Shown here: positions 44,201 through 52,320 of the stretch, piece after piece | Position numbering within the stretch: the first letter of the stretch is position 1 | Layout of the letters: each line of letters begins with the position of its first letter | Origin: Symbiodinium natans | Taxonomy: Eukaryota; Sar; Dinophyceae; Suessiales; Symbiodiniaceae | Length of the DNA stretch: 64,000 nt | Assembly (NCBI GenBank): GCA_905221605.1 | Contig: CAJNDS010002745.1 | Coordinates: 234,501-298,500, forward strand | Direction of reading: 5' to 3' | Translations under genes and position numbers: made by a program | The notes under the pieces: model-generated | What the model saw: only the letters and a program-made list of their open reading frames with translations | What the model was told of the DNA's origin: nothing | The model's database searches: none

Positions 44201-47200
44201 GGTTCGTCCTCTGGTTTAGGGTTTAGGGTTTAGGGTTTAGGGTTTAGGGTTTAGGGTTTAAGGTTTAGGGTTTAGGGTTTAGGGTTTAGGATTTTAGAGT
44301 TTAGGCTTTACACGAAATTTTCTTTTAGGGTCTAAGGCTTCGGGTTTTTGGTTCTCTCTAGATGCTATTTTAGGGTTTAGGGCTTGTCGGGTTTCCTCGA
44401 GACCCAACCCAAGGCCTACCATCCAACAGGAGGGGGAGGGGGGGATAACATCGGTGGGGAGAGGGGGGGGGGGTGTCCGTGAATGCTGGCGCATGTAAAT
44501 CCCACACCCTGAACCCGACTAGTCTGTGATATCATCGGTGCTTGGAATCTTTGGGGGCCTTGGGGCCTCGAACTGAACCCTAAGGCTCTTGGGCCCTCAA
44601 AACCCCAAGAATTGAGACCCCAGAACCCTCCTTAGGAGGTACCAGTCCCTCTGTAGGAGGGTCCATGGAGTCTTAAGGAAGTCTAGGCACCTATGACACC
44701 AGACGCTGGGGCTTTGCTGGTGGTGTGGGGCTCTGATGGAAGACAGTGAATCCAAGAGTTAAGGAAAATTAACTCTGAAGTTAATTGACCGGCATCGGGC
44801 CGGCTCGACGCCCCTTAGGTCCAGCACAATTAACTCTCGATTTAATTGCCTGTTAACGTCGCGCGACGCAGCATGCCATGCCGGCAAGCTACTCAAGGAA
44901 AACAATTAAATCAGGATTTAATTGTTTCTGCTAGACGATCCCAACCCGCAGAAACAATTAAATCACGATTTAATTGTTCCCCCCTACCTTTCAACAATTA
45001 AATCATGATTTAATTGTTCCCCCTAAAGTAATAGTAATAATAATAGTAATAATAATCGTAATAATAATAGTAATAATAATAATAGTAATAATAATAATAG
45101 TAACTGTAATAATAATAATAGTAGTAATAATAATAATAGTAATAGTAATAATGATAATAATAGGAATAATAAAAATAAGAAGAATAATAATAGTAGTAAC
45201 AATAAGAAGAAGAATAGTAATAGTAATAGAAATAGTAATAGTAATAGTAATAATGACAATAATAGGAATGACAATAATAGTAGTAATAATAATAGTAGTA
45301 GTAACAATAAGAAGAAGAATAACAATAGCAATAGCAATAGCAATAGCAATAGCAATAGCAATAGCAATAGCAATAGTAATAGTAATAGTAATAGTGATAG
45401 TGATAGTAATAGTAATAGTAGTCGCAACAGTAATAGTAATAGTAATAAGAAAAATAATAATAAGAAGAAGACTAAGGATAATAATAGTAGTAAACATAAT
45501 AATCATAGGAATAGTAATAGTAATAGTAATAATAATACGAATATTAATCGTAATAATAAGACTAATAGTAATTGTAATAATAAGACTCGTCGTAATAGGA
45601 ATAATAAGACTAATAGTAATAATAATAATAAGACTAATAGTAATAGTAATAATAATAGTGCAATTAAATCATGATTTAATGGTGCAAACAGGTACCAATT
45701 AGCACAAATCTTTGCTACACCATTAACTCGCGATTTAATTTTCTTCCAGTCAAACGCAAAGAAACACAATTACATCACGATTTAATTGTGTTTTTGTAGG
45801 GATAAGGTATGTCGAGGTAGGTCAAAACCCAACCCAGAAGCAACAATTAAATCAGGATTTAATTCTTTTTAACTTCTGGATTCATGGGTTTTCGGGCTCT
45901 GATCATCCACTGTGACTTGGTTTTGCCTGCCGGGAGCACATTTTCTCATGGGCTTCGCCAGCCTTGTTGAAAAACAATAGACACGGCCCCTTTACTTGGC
46001 ACAAAAACCCTAACCCTAAACCCTGAACCCTGAACCCTAAACCCTAAACCCTAAGCCCTCAACTCCTCAACCGTTTGCTTGGCCCAAAACCCTGAAGCTA
46101 AAGGCTCCAATGGTCCGCCTAGACCCCTCTACACCTTCAACTCCTGAGCCCTGAACCACGCTTTTACCCAAGGGCTCGCCTGAACACTGGACCCTCTAAA
46201 CCCTACAAAGGCTCCTACGTAGTACCTTTTGGGGGTGTATACAAGAATCCCCTATAACTAACCCCGAAAAGGAACTACATGGGGGTTTGCGAGAACAAGG
46301 GATGGACCCCAAATAGTAGGATTCCCTTATAGTAAGGACCCAGTCCGGTACCCCTAATTTCGGAAACGCCCACATTGCAGCCTTCAGGTACACCCTAAAA
46401 GCCACTGTGCCTCCATACCGCAGCCAGCCAGGAAGTGGCCAAGTCCTTGGTAGCGCCATGGATTTTAGATTTGGAAGTTTTGAAAAGAAGGGTTTAGGGT
46501 CCTATACAGAGAATTATCTTTTTTCTTTGGGGGGGGGGGGGGGGGGGGGTAATTAACCCCAAACCCGTTAAAGCCCAAACCACAACCCCTAAACCCTAAA
46601 CCTGAATACCAGTTGTGTTTTCAGAGTTTACAGGGTTTCTCCGCGCCCTCTGAGTACCCCGCCTACCTAGAGGCAATCCTGACCCCCTAAACCCTGAATT
46701 GGGTCATCTTAAAGGGTACTTACAGGGATTCAGCCATCAAGGGACTAAAGGAGGAACCCTTATAAGGGACCTTCGGGCTTGCTTAGGGACTATGTAAGGT
46801 ATATGGGGATTATATAGGGGAAGAAGATTAAGGGTCCCTTCTAGGGGTCCCTCCTTTAACCTCTTAATTGAGTAGAAGTTTCTAGAGTCCCTAAATTCCT
46901 AAACCGACAAGCACATAGTCGGGCCATGGCGCGATAGGACGAAAGAGAGACGCAGAGCATGCAAACCCTGAGTCCGCCAGCAGGTGTGTGGTTTTAGGTA
47001 GGATTTAGGGTCGTGCCACCCCTCCAGAGGGTTTCAAAGCTTAGGGACATGCCGGGTTTCGGGCTTTGGTTGATGCATTTGTGGGCTTCGGGTTTAGGAT
47101 TTCGGGATTCTTTGTATAGGGCTTAGGGTTAGGAACCCTAAACCCTAAACCCTAAACCCTAAACCCTAAACCCTAAACCCTAAACCCCAAACCCCAAACC

Positions 47201-49465
47201 CCAAAGCCTAAAGCCTAAAGCCTAAAGCCTAAAGCCTAAAGCCTAAAGCCTAAAGCCTAAAGCCTAAAGCCTAAACACGTTTACCTGTAGCTGGCATAAG
47301 CCAGCTGTTGTCGGGCTGTGTTTGGCTTCGAGGGTGAAAGGCGCAACTCCCCAGATGTCAATGCCCGGCAGGAAAGCCGCCAGGTAAACGCTGGACTCTA
47401 AGCCCTAAACCCTAAACCCTACACCCTAAACGCTATAACCTAAACCCTAAACCCTAAGCCCTGAACCCTGAACTCTAAAGCCGCCAAGTTGAACTCGAAG
47501 TCCCAACAAAGAACTGTCCCCCTGTACTCTGCACGTTGCACTCCATGCACTCTAAGGACAAGAGGAGGCGATTCTACTTGGAGGTTTAGGGTTTAGGGTT
47601 TAGGGTGTAAGGTTTAGGGTTTAGGGTTTAGGGTTTAGGGTTTAGGGTTTAGTGTTTAGGGTTTAGGGTCTAGGGTCTAGGGTCTAGGGTCTAGGGTTCA
47701 TGGCATTTAGTAACCAATTATAACTGTACTTATTACTGTACTTATAACCATATTGGGGCACTTAAGGGGCTTATCAGTGGGCGATAAGTACAATTATTAA
47801 TTGGTTAATACGTACCATGAACCTCCAAGTAAGTACATGCGATCTCATGCGGCTGTAGGGAACCCCCCGCGTACAGAAGAGCAGTAAAAGATGTAACGGC
47901 TCCGTGAGTAGGGACGTAAGTCCGTTTAACTTTTGCTGATAGACTAAAGGGAAAGGCACCATGCAGAATTTGGCACTAATTATGAACTATTGCTCTGGTC
48001 AGTGGTGCTGCGGGTCCGCTGGGCACGGACTCTGCTGACTCTTGCTGCCCCCTAAAACCTAAACTCGGAAAAACCATGAACACTTTAAACTCCAACCCCG
48101 AAACCCTAAACCCGCAACTCCAAACCCGAAACCCTAAGCCCGCAACTCCAACCCGAAAACCCTAAACATCCCTAACCCCTGAACCCCAAACCCTAAACCT
48201 TAGTAACCCAGAAGCAGCTTGGAGGAGTAACCCAAAAACCCTAAACCCTAAACCTTAAATCCTAAACCCTAAACCCTAAAACGCCAAACCCTCAGACAAG
48301 CGGCACGCTAACAAAAGCTTGGAAGACAAAACCGTTGATAATGGTCGCGGCAGCCTACGACATGCTCTAAGTGCTGGTATTCCAAGGAGAACTATAGGGT
48401 TGAATCTGGGTTTTGGGTTTAGGGTTTAGGGTTTAGGGTTTGGGGTTTAGGGTTGAATTTGGGTTTAGGGTTTAGGGTTTAGGGTTTAGGGTTTAGGGTT
48501 TAGGGTTTAGGGTTTAGGGTTTAGGGTTTAGGGTTTAGGGTTTAGGGTTTAGGGTTTAGGGTTTAGGGTTTACGGTTTAAGGTTTAGGGTTTAGGGTTTG
48601 GGGTTTAGGGTTTAGGGTGTAGGGTTTAGGGTTTAGGGTTTAGGGTTGTACACTTGCAGTTCTGTAGGGGATTATAGTATCCCAAAAAGTGTAAAGTGTA
48701 CTCACTCAGCTAGTCAGCCAACAGCCCCAACCCCTCCTACCCTAAGGATCCATGTATGTAAAGAGGGAATACTTGGGCCTTATAGAGTGCATCCTATATA
48801 AGGCCCTTGAAGGGCCCAAGTATATAATCATAAGGTACATGGACCCTTAGGGCTATACCGTATATCCTGAAAAGCCGAAAAGCCAAACCCGAAAACTCGA
48901 AAACCCTGGACCTCCAAGCCGAAAACCGTCAGATTTGAAACCCCAACACCCTCAACCCTGAACCCTGAACCCCAGCACCCTCAACCCTGCAGCGACTCTC
49001 AAATCGGGACCGTGCTGAAAGAGCCTGCGCAGTGGTACTGCATGCCCCCGCTGGAAAAAACAAAATCAGACTTTAGGAACTAAACCCTGAAAAGAAATAT
49101 GCCGGGTGGCTTGGGGTGGGCTTACCGCCACGAGATGTTGCGAGCGACCCGGGCAGAGGGGCCGGTTGGAAAAAATAAGGTGAGGCCCCGGAGCCCAGCG
49201 AGCAACCCAGAACGTAACACACCCTAAACCCTAAACCCTAAACCCTAAACCCTAGACCCTAGACCCTCAACCCTCAACCCTAAACCCTTCCCAAGGCCTC
49301 CCCCATCCAGGTAGCCCAGGTCGTGAGGCTGCCACAGAGCCCCGACGCCAGACCGGTGGCTAAATGCCTCGGGCTTAGCGTTTAGGGTTTAGGGTTTAGG
49401 GTTTAGGTGGCTAAATGCCTCGGCGTTGGCAAGCTCCAACCTTTCGAGGTGTAAGGCTTTGTAGG
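32538..49465 (-). CDS. CrcB/FEX-like fluoride channel gene, discontinuous exons
   Basis: Eukaryotic FEX fluoride exporters carry two CrcB domains, each with G-x-x-x-R, P-x-x-T-L-x-x-N-x-x-G and G-x-x-G-S-x-(S/T)-T motifs. Second domain: about 38534-38600 reads MAFAPFGALLRWW; about 36390-36490 reads FPLFTLIANTLGCL; 34913-34982 reads LAALSTGFAGSLST and ends at a GC donor in phase 0; 32538-32600 continues VSTFISELRSDTLGG after a TTTCAG-G acceptor. That last join, GSLST plus VSTF, is a textbook CrcB signature. First domain: 49290-49360 reads TGLASGLCGSLTTWATWM, and 49412-49465 lies just upstream. Coding-like islands between (47283-47395, 44123-44212, 43229-43284, 42838-42917, 42268-42355, 41350-41441) may form the linker. 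The retrotransposon sits 24 bp upstream of exon 49412-49465. The gene's true start may be beyond 62 kb (see 61995-62062). The last helix and stop are unresolved. Confidence 0.6.
32755..33170. other. Ambiguous open islands
   Basis: Three stretches (32755-32850, 32950-33030, 33056-33170) are open on both strands and flanked by CCCTAAA. Plus readings include GIIERAAENSRGRCAF; minus readings include SEMPHAAEEPPRAAA. I cannot choose a strand or a family. Confidence 0.25.
33818..33856. repeat. Poly-G tract
   Basis: About 38 consecutive G. The poly-glycine frame over it is an artefact. Confidence 0.95.
34037..34264. repeat. TTTAGGG telomere-like array
   Basis: TTTGGGG units on the left pass into about 25 TTTAGGG copies, interrupted once by TAGGTTTAGGG. 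Confidence 0.95.
34579..34685. mobile_element. MITE-like element, GGATGTTC family
   Basis: ggatgttcccccttatact at the left is mirrored by gtatacgggggaacatcc at the right, and inner agtcctt/aaggact also pair. Same ends as 20845-20938. Confidence 0.65.
37030..37145 (-). CDS. Exon-like island
   Basis: The minus strand reads VTIPLAIFADRPPQNFCCKI then TPKYEKLISMCHEPLS. It lies in the same orientation between two CrcB exons, but its sequence does not match that family. Confidence 0.35.
37695..37802 (+). CDS. Exon-like island
   Basis: The plus strand reads GLPSTIGPELLFAPHEAFEL then ISVSEPSQHPRPI. Family unknown. It may join the island at 38012-38090 across the triplicated 23-bp repeat. Confidence 0.35.
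37853..38014. repeat. Three 23-bp repeats separated by telomere-like units
   Basis: cccatgggagccttacag followed by (t/c)agga occurs at 37853, 37912 and 37992. The spacers are CCCCAAA and CCCTAAA units. Each copy ends in a possible acceptor (acagtag-g); the third is followed at once by a plus-strand exon-like island. Confidence 0.85.
38012..38090 (+). CDS. Exon-like island
   Basis: After ACAGTAG-G the plus strand reads CKKIGDWVARRRCVLVEQRQ then PQLRAG. Family unknown. Confidence 0.35.
38158..38304. repeat. Poly-C tract with single T interruptions
   Basis: About 147 bases of C broken only by isolated T. An extreme homopurine/homopyrimidine stretch with triplex or i-motif potential; length may be assembly-sensitive. 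Confidence 0.95.
38925..39960. repeat. 95-bp tandem repeat, about nine copies
   Basis: Units begin ttcaggttttgcgctggggg, continue acgtcttcggccggagggcc, cattgtttctattctctatg and a ctagaagtttgcgagagaaa tail. Starts near 38940, 39087, 39184, 39312, 39407, 39487, 39583, 39670 (truncated) and 39867. Units 1 and 3 hold an extra 45-50 bp block (ctgc(a/t)tggcgaaagac...). Unit length is not a multiple of three, so the long plus-strand frames over it are chance. Confidence 0.85.
39975..40235. repeat. aggggcctccc short-period repeat
   Basis: An 11-12 bp GC-rich period directly following the 95-bp repeat, with degenerate copies also inside it at 39690-39830. Confidence 0.75.
40340..40369. repeat. Perfect 12-bp GC-rich hairpin
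   Basis: gcaggcccgatc and gatcgggcctgc pair around a six-base loop. Just upstream ggcgaccaagcttggcgacc and cccctgcagggg give further small folds. Confidence 0.7.
42055..42190. repeat. CACCCTAAA nonamer array
   Basis: About 12 units of a 9-base variant, ending in CCCCCTAAA units. Confidence 0.9.
42655..42676. repeat. CA microsatellite
   Basis: About 11 CA units. Confidence 0.9.
43318..43399. repeat. TTTAGGG telomere-like array
   Basis: About 11 copies directly upstream, on the minus strand, of the exon-like island 43229-43284. Confidence 0.95.
44123..44212 (-). CDS. Exon-like island within the CrcB-like locus
   Basis: The minus strand reads PEDEPKCFDEYCGLRILFSP then EALPGLEEGV. Array on both sides. 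Strong coding character; possible linker exon of the CrcB-like gene. Confidence 0.45.
44767..45018. repeat. Left cluster of five AT-rich palindromes
   Basis: 44767-44786, 44827-44848, 44901-44926, 44953-44978 and 44993-45018. The consensus AACAATTAAATC-NN-GATTTAATTGTT is perfect in the last three, with central pairs AG, AC and AT. Spacers of 14-52 bp share no sequence. Confidence 0.85.
45019..45657. repeat. TAA/TAG trinucleotide microsatellite
   Basis: About 640 bp of TAA, TAG, CAA-TAG and AAG units. Because stop trinucleotides are confined to one frame, the other frames give long isoleucine/valine or leucine runs that are not proteins. Confidence 0.9.
45661..45867. repeat. Right cluster of four AT-rich palindromes
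   Basis: 45661-45682, 45722-45739, 45765-45790 and 45842-45867 carry the same consensus with one or two mismatches. The nine copies therefore bracket the microsatellite. Confidence 0.85.
46530..46550. repeat. Poly-G tract
   Basis: About 20 consecutive G. Confidence 0.9.
46736..46869. mobile_element. MITE-like element, second copy of the GGAGGxACCCTT family
   Basis: gactaaaggaggaaccctta at the left is mirrored by aagggtcccttctaggggtc then cctcctttaac at the right. Same order of blocks as 12319-12513. Confidence 0.6.
47190..47275. repeat. AAAGCCT variant array
   Basis: About 12 units of a heptamer with C-to-G change, following TTTGGGG-type units. Confidence 0.9.
47283..47395 (-). CDS. Exon-like island within the CrcB-like locus
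   Basis: The minus strand reads VYLAAFLPGIDIWGVAPFTL then EAKHSPTTAGLCQLQ. Possibly the fourth helix of the first CrcB domain, but no diagnostic residue shows it. Confidence 0.45.
47574..47834. mobile_element. MITE-like element interrupted by a TTTAGGG array
   Basis: Right arm, read in reverse: acttggaggttcatggta then cgtattaaccaatt. The left arm has the same sequence but is split: ctacttggaggt ends at 47586, then about 110 bp of TTTAGGG units (47587-47697), then tcatggcatttagtaaccaa resumes. Removing the array restores the arm. Same family as 27132-27297. Confidence 0.8.
48417..48648. repeat. TTTAGGG telomere-like array
   Basis: About 30 copies with occasional TTTGGGG, TTGAATTTGGG and TTTACGG variants. 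Confidence 0.95.
48741..48850. mobile_element. MITE-like element, CTTGGGCCC family
   Basis: ccctaaggatccatgtatgt is mirrored by aaggtacatggacccttaggg; inner atacttgggcctta pairs with gggcccaagtatat, and cctatata stands at the centre. Closely similar to 60018-60120. Confidence 0.7.
49355..49423. repeat. 18-bp direct repeat bracketing a short array in the CrcB-like gene
   Basis: ggtggctaaatgcctcgg at 49355 and 49406 flanks 33 bp of TTTAGGG-like units. If a GC donor and AG acceptor inside the two copies are used, a 52-bp intron (49360-49411) is removed and the frame of GSLTTWATWM is kept. Confidence 0.75.
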
Positions 49466-49484
49466 TTTCTAGGGTTTGGGGTTC

Positions 49485-49489
49485 AGGGC
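49485..49489. repeat. Target-site duplication, left
   Basis: agggc, matched by agggc at 59830-59834. The pre-insertion site reads ggttcagggctttaggg, i.e. a telomere-like repeat. Confidence 0.8.
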
Positions 49490-49725
49490 GCGAATGGCCA
49501 AATCACTGCCCGACGGACTTTTAGCACTAAGGCCAGAAGCGAGCAACAAAAGATCTTGACTTGAAAGATTTTGTCTACACAACATGGCATCCCAAAACGG
49601 AGCCTTGGGAATGGTACCTCTGGTACGCTTACATTCCTTGATTTGTGCGTGTCATCCTTGCGCTCTTTGGGCCATCCTTCGGAGTTGGCACTCTGAACTA
49701 TACAAACCTGTGCCTCTCTACATAC
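49490..49725 (-). repeat. 3' LTR
   Basis: 236 bp, identical to the 5' LTR except for one extra A in gccaaatc. In element sense it starts gtatgtagagaggcaca and ends ccattcgc. Confidence 0.95.
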
Positions 49726-49736
49726 TCCCCCTCAGA
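49726..49736 (-). promoter_or_regulatory. Polypurine tract
   Basis: In element sense tctgagggggag directly precedes the 3' LTR, the expected place and composition for the plus-strand primer. Confidence 0.75.
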
Positions 49737-49773
49737 TGAGCTCCGTTTCAAGCGAATCTGAACCCAACCACCA

Positions 49774-52320
49774 TTAGGGACTAATAAGGTAAAAGAGGGT
49801 ATATCCCGTCCATGCCTCTTGCCGTGCCTGTGTCTGGAAGACATGATCCGCGACGCTCCAAACGTCGATGACCACATAGCGATTCTGGGAATTGTTGACA
49901 CAGACGGTCTGTCGAGTCCCTTGAAGTCTGTCTGGTGAGATGGGGAGCTTTGCTTGGTGAGGGTTGAAGGAATACATACGTGGCTTGACGTGCCATCGGA
50001 TCAATGCCCTAAGATCTTCACGGACTTCAAAAGTATCCTTCTTGATATGCGGCCCTCGGGTGATGAAGATAGGAAGTTCAGGGGGGACCGTTGGAGGAAT
50101 ACTATTGATTGGGACGAGTTCCACCCCATATCTACTCCTACTCAAGCCCTCCGTCTGCACCGCTTGGTGCTGTACCCCTGTGCATCGATGCTCCTTCTGA
50201 GCTGAGCGCTTCCCGTGTAAAACGGATAGCATTTTGTTCATTCCCACTTTAAACCCTTCCCAAGCAAGCAGCAAAAAAATAGTCCATATGCAGAGTGTCC
50301 AATCCGCTGTCTCAATGCTTTCAATTGACCCATCCATCTCTCTCACCCCTCGCGATGCCTGAACTTGTGTCCAAGCCACAATTCCCGCAAGCCACTTCGT
50401 GCAAGGAGAGGTTCGAGACGGATACCCTACTGTTGAGGTTCTTTCAGAGACTGGTGGAGGCTCATGGTTTTGTGTCGGGGGTTCACACGTCTCATGCCAC
50501 GAAGAGTCGCCCTCCCACATCAACTGACCATCTTCCTCACCGTCATCGTCCTGGGACCGTGCATCCTTAGGACCCCATTGATGGACCCGGCAATCCAGGT
50601 TGGCCGTGGCGGAATCACGTCGTGACCAAAGACCCAACCCGACCAGTCCCCCCAGACAACACAACAGGACCACAACCCCACTGAAAACAGACACAGTTTC
50701 GCATGCATGCTTCAGCGTGTTCATGACTTGACCCTCGGCCAAGGAGGCGCACTGGAGAAAGCACAGGACCCCCAAGACCTTTTTCGCCGCTAGAACCTGC
50801 TCCCCATGCTTAGGCCCTCCCGTGGTCGAATCCTGTGCCCCGCTTGTACCTCCCGTCCACAGCCCAATCTGGTGTATCAGGTCGCATAGCCTACTCCACA
50901 CAAACGGTTTAGTGAGAAGATCACCGAGCATCTGATCTCCACTCACGTGACGCACCCTCCACTCTTCAGCCTCTATCCGTTCACGCCACACCCGCGCCCT
51001 AATCCTCAAATGTCTGGTTCGCCATGATCCGCTACTGAAGGAGAGGATTTTTGAGGTGGCTATGTTGTCGTTTAGGAGCAGTTTGGTGGGGGGCTTGCCT
51101 AGGAGCTCTCCTACTAGAGGTTCGATAGCATCAGTGAGGACAAGACCTTCAACACAGGCAAGGAGTTCTGCCTCAGCCGTGGATAGAGTCGTCAGAGCTT
51201 GCTTCGAACTCACCCAAGAGATGGGTGAGCCTGCCCAGAGCAGGATTGCTCCGGTCTGGCTCGGCTCGGCTAGCGGTGCGTACGACGCATCAGCATACAC
51301 CATGAGCTGCTCCACTGATGGAGTCATAGACCATCCCTCCTGGCACTGGCGTTCTGGTTCTGCTGAAAACCTGAGTCCATATTCAGCTGTGTTCCGAAGA
51401 TACCTGAGAGCTTGGCAACCCACCTTGTAGACATGTCGTGGCCATTTCGGGATCCACTGGCTCATCCGATTGGCGACATACGCCAGGTCAGGACGTGTCC
51501 TTGACGCCAGCCAGTTCATCTCACCTGTGATGCCTTGGGCTCGTCGGCGGTCCTCCGCGGTGACATGCTGCTCTGGCTCCCCCACGTCCTCTTTGAGCAT
51601 CGGCACCCATGACCCTGCTTGAACCTGAGGATACTTTGACAGCAGCTCTCGAGCGTACTTGACCTGATTGAGCACATAGTCTCCCTCAGCTGTTCGCCGC
51701 ACCTGAACGCCCAAGAAGGTCAAGCCACCGGGCTCATCGATCCATTCCGGCTCAGATGTCTCCCACAAGCTGCGGACTGCTTGGATCACTTCATTGATCG
51801 CATACCTTGAACCAGTGATCAACAAATCATCCACATAAACGCCCAGGTGTCCGACCACCTGACCGCTACACAGCACCTCCCACAGCGATGGGTCACTGTA
51901 CATAGGGCGAAACTCAAAGCTGCCCCCCTGACTGCCAGTCCATTTCTTCTGTCGAAGTTCGCCGTCTCGGTACGTGCTCCATGCCTTCGGAGCAGGAGCA
52001 AGGCCGTACACCGCCTTGCGAACTAGCCAGAATGTACCAGCTTTCACGATTCCTGCGCGCACCAATATCGCGGGCGGCTTCACCGCGATCAGGTGTCGCT
52101 CTTGTAGCACCGGCCCCAATGGAGCTCTCAGGAACGCCGTCTTGACGTCCAGTCCCGCTGCGCTCCACTTGTTGAGAGCTGCCATCCGAAGTTGTGCTCT
52201 GAACGCAGTCGTGTCTAAACCTGCTGCAAACGTGGAATATTTCTGGAGTGTAGGAGAATGACTTTGGACTCCCCCGGCGCTGACACCTTTCGATGGATCC
52301 AGATAGTTACCACAGGCCAC
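49774..52320 (-). CDS. ORF3: reverse transcriptase, RNase H and membrane tail
   Basis: 848 codons from the first ATG, but the coding frame is open further upstream: RKRARIVACGNYLDPS continues into the ATG, so the real join is with ORF2. Reverse transcriptase: DVKTAFL at residues 58-64, catalytic YVDD at 162-165, FLGVQV at 202-207. RNase H: D344 in VYADASYA, E385 in STAEAELLA, D418 in LLNDNIATSKI, D467 in GDLLTKP. All catalytic residues are present. After residue 490 copia proteins normally end; here about 350 residues follow, with a signal-like segment (513-530, VLGVLCFLQCASLAEG), a clear membrane helix (545-565, FSGVVVLLCCLGGLVGLGLW) and a second (673-690, WTLCIWTIFLLLAW). The tail could be envelope-like or serve targeting; it resembles nothing I can name. 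Confidence 0.9.
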   Translation of the reverse strand: MACGNYLDPSKGVSAGGVQSHSPTLQKYSTFAAGLDTTAFRAQLRMAALNKWSAAGLDVKTAFLRAPLGPVLQERHLIAVKPPAILVRAGIVKAGTFWLVRKAVYGLAPAPKAWSTYRDGELRQKKWTGSQGGSFEFRPMYSDPSLWEVLCSGQVVGHLGVYVDDLLITGSRYAINEVIQAVRSLWETSEPEWIDEPGGLTFLGVQVRRTAEGDYVLNQVKYARELLSKYPQVQAGSWVPMLKEDVGEPEQHVTAEDRRRAQGITGEMNWLASRTRPDLAYVANRMSQWIPKWPRHVYKVGCQALRYLRNTAEYGLRFSAEPERQCQEGWSMTPSVEQLMVYADASYAPLAEPSQTGAILLWAGSPISWVSSKQALTTLSTAEAELLACVEGLVLTDAIEPLVGELLGKPPTKLLLNDNIATSKILSFSSGSWRTRHLRIRARVWRERIEAEEWRVRHVSGDQMLGDLLTKPFVWSRLCDLIHQIGLWTGGTSGAQDSTTGGPKHGEQVLAAKKVLGVLCFLQCASLAEGQVMNTLKHACETVSVFSGVVVLLCCLGGLVGLGLWSRRDSATANLDCRVHQWGPKDARSQDDDGEEDGQLMWEGDSSWHETCEPPTQNHEPPPVSERTSTVGYPSRTSPCTKWLAGIVAWTQVQASRGVREMDGSIESIETADWTLCIWTIFLLLAWEGFKVGMNKMLSVLHGKRSAQKEHRCTGVQHQAVQTEGLSRSRYGVELVPINSIPPTVPPELPIFITRGPHIKKDTFEVREDLRALIRWHVKPRMYSFNPHQAKLPISPDRLQGTRQTVCVNNSQNRYVVIDVWSVADHVFQTQARQEAWTGYTLFYLISP

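Noticed and set aside
44767-45018. CRISPR array
   Set aside because: Repeats are palindromic and unequal in length, spacers vary from 14 to 52 bp, and the setting is a eukaryotic genome with no cas genes.
44974-45702. Open frames of 134-242 codons rich in Ile/Val or Leu
   Set aside because: They are translations of a TAA/TAG trinucleotide microsatellite; every frame gives a low-complexity run and none has a motif.
46196-46459. 87-codon minus-strand frame
   Set aside because: Only its first 30 residues look protein-like and no splice borders or family motif support it.
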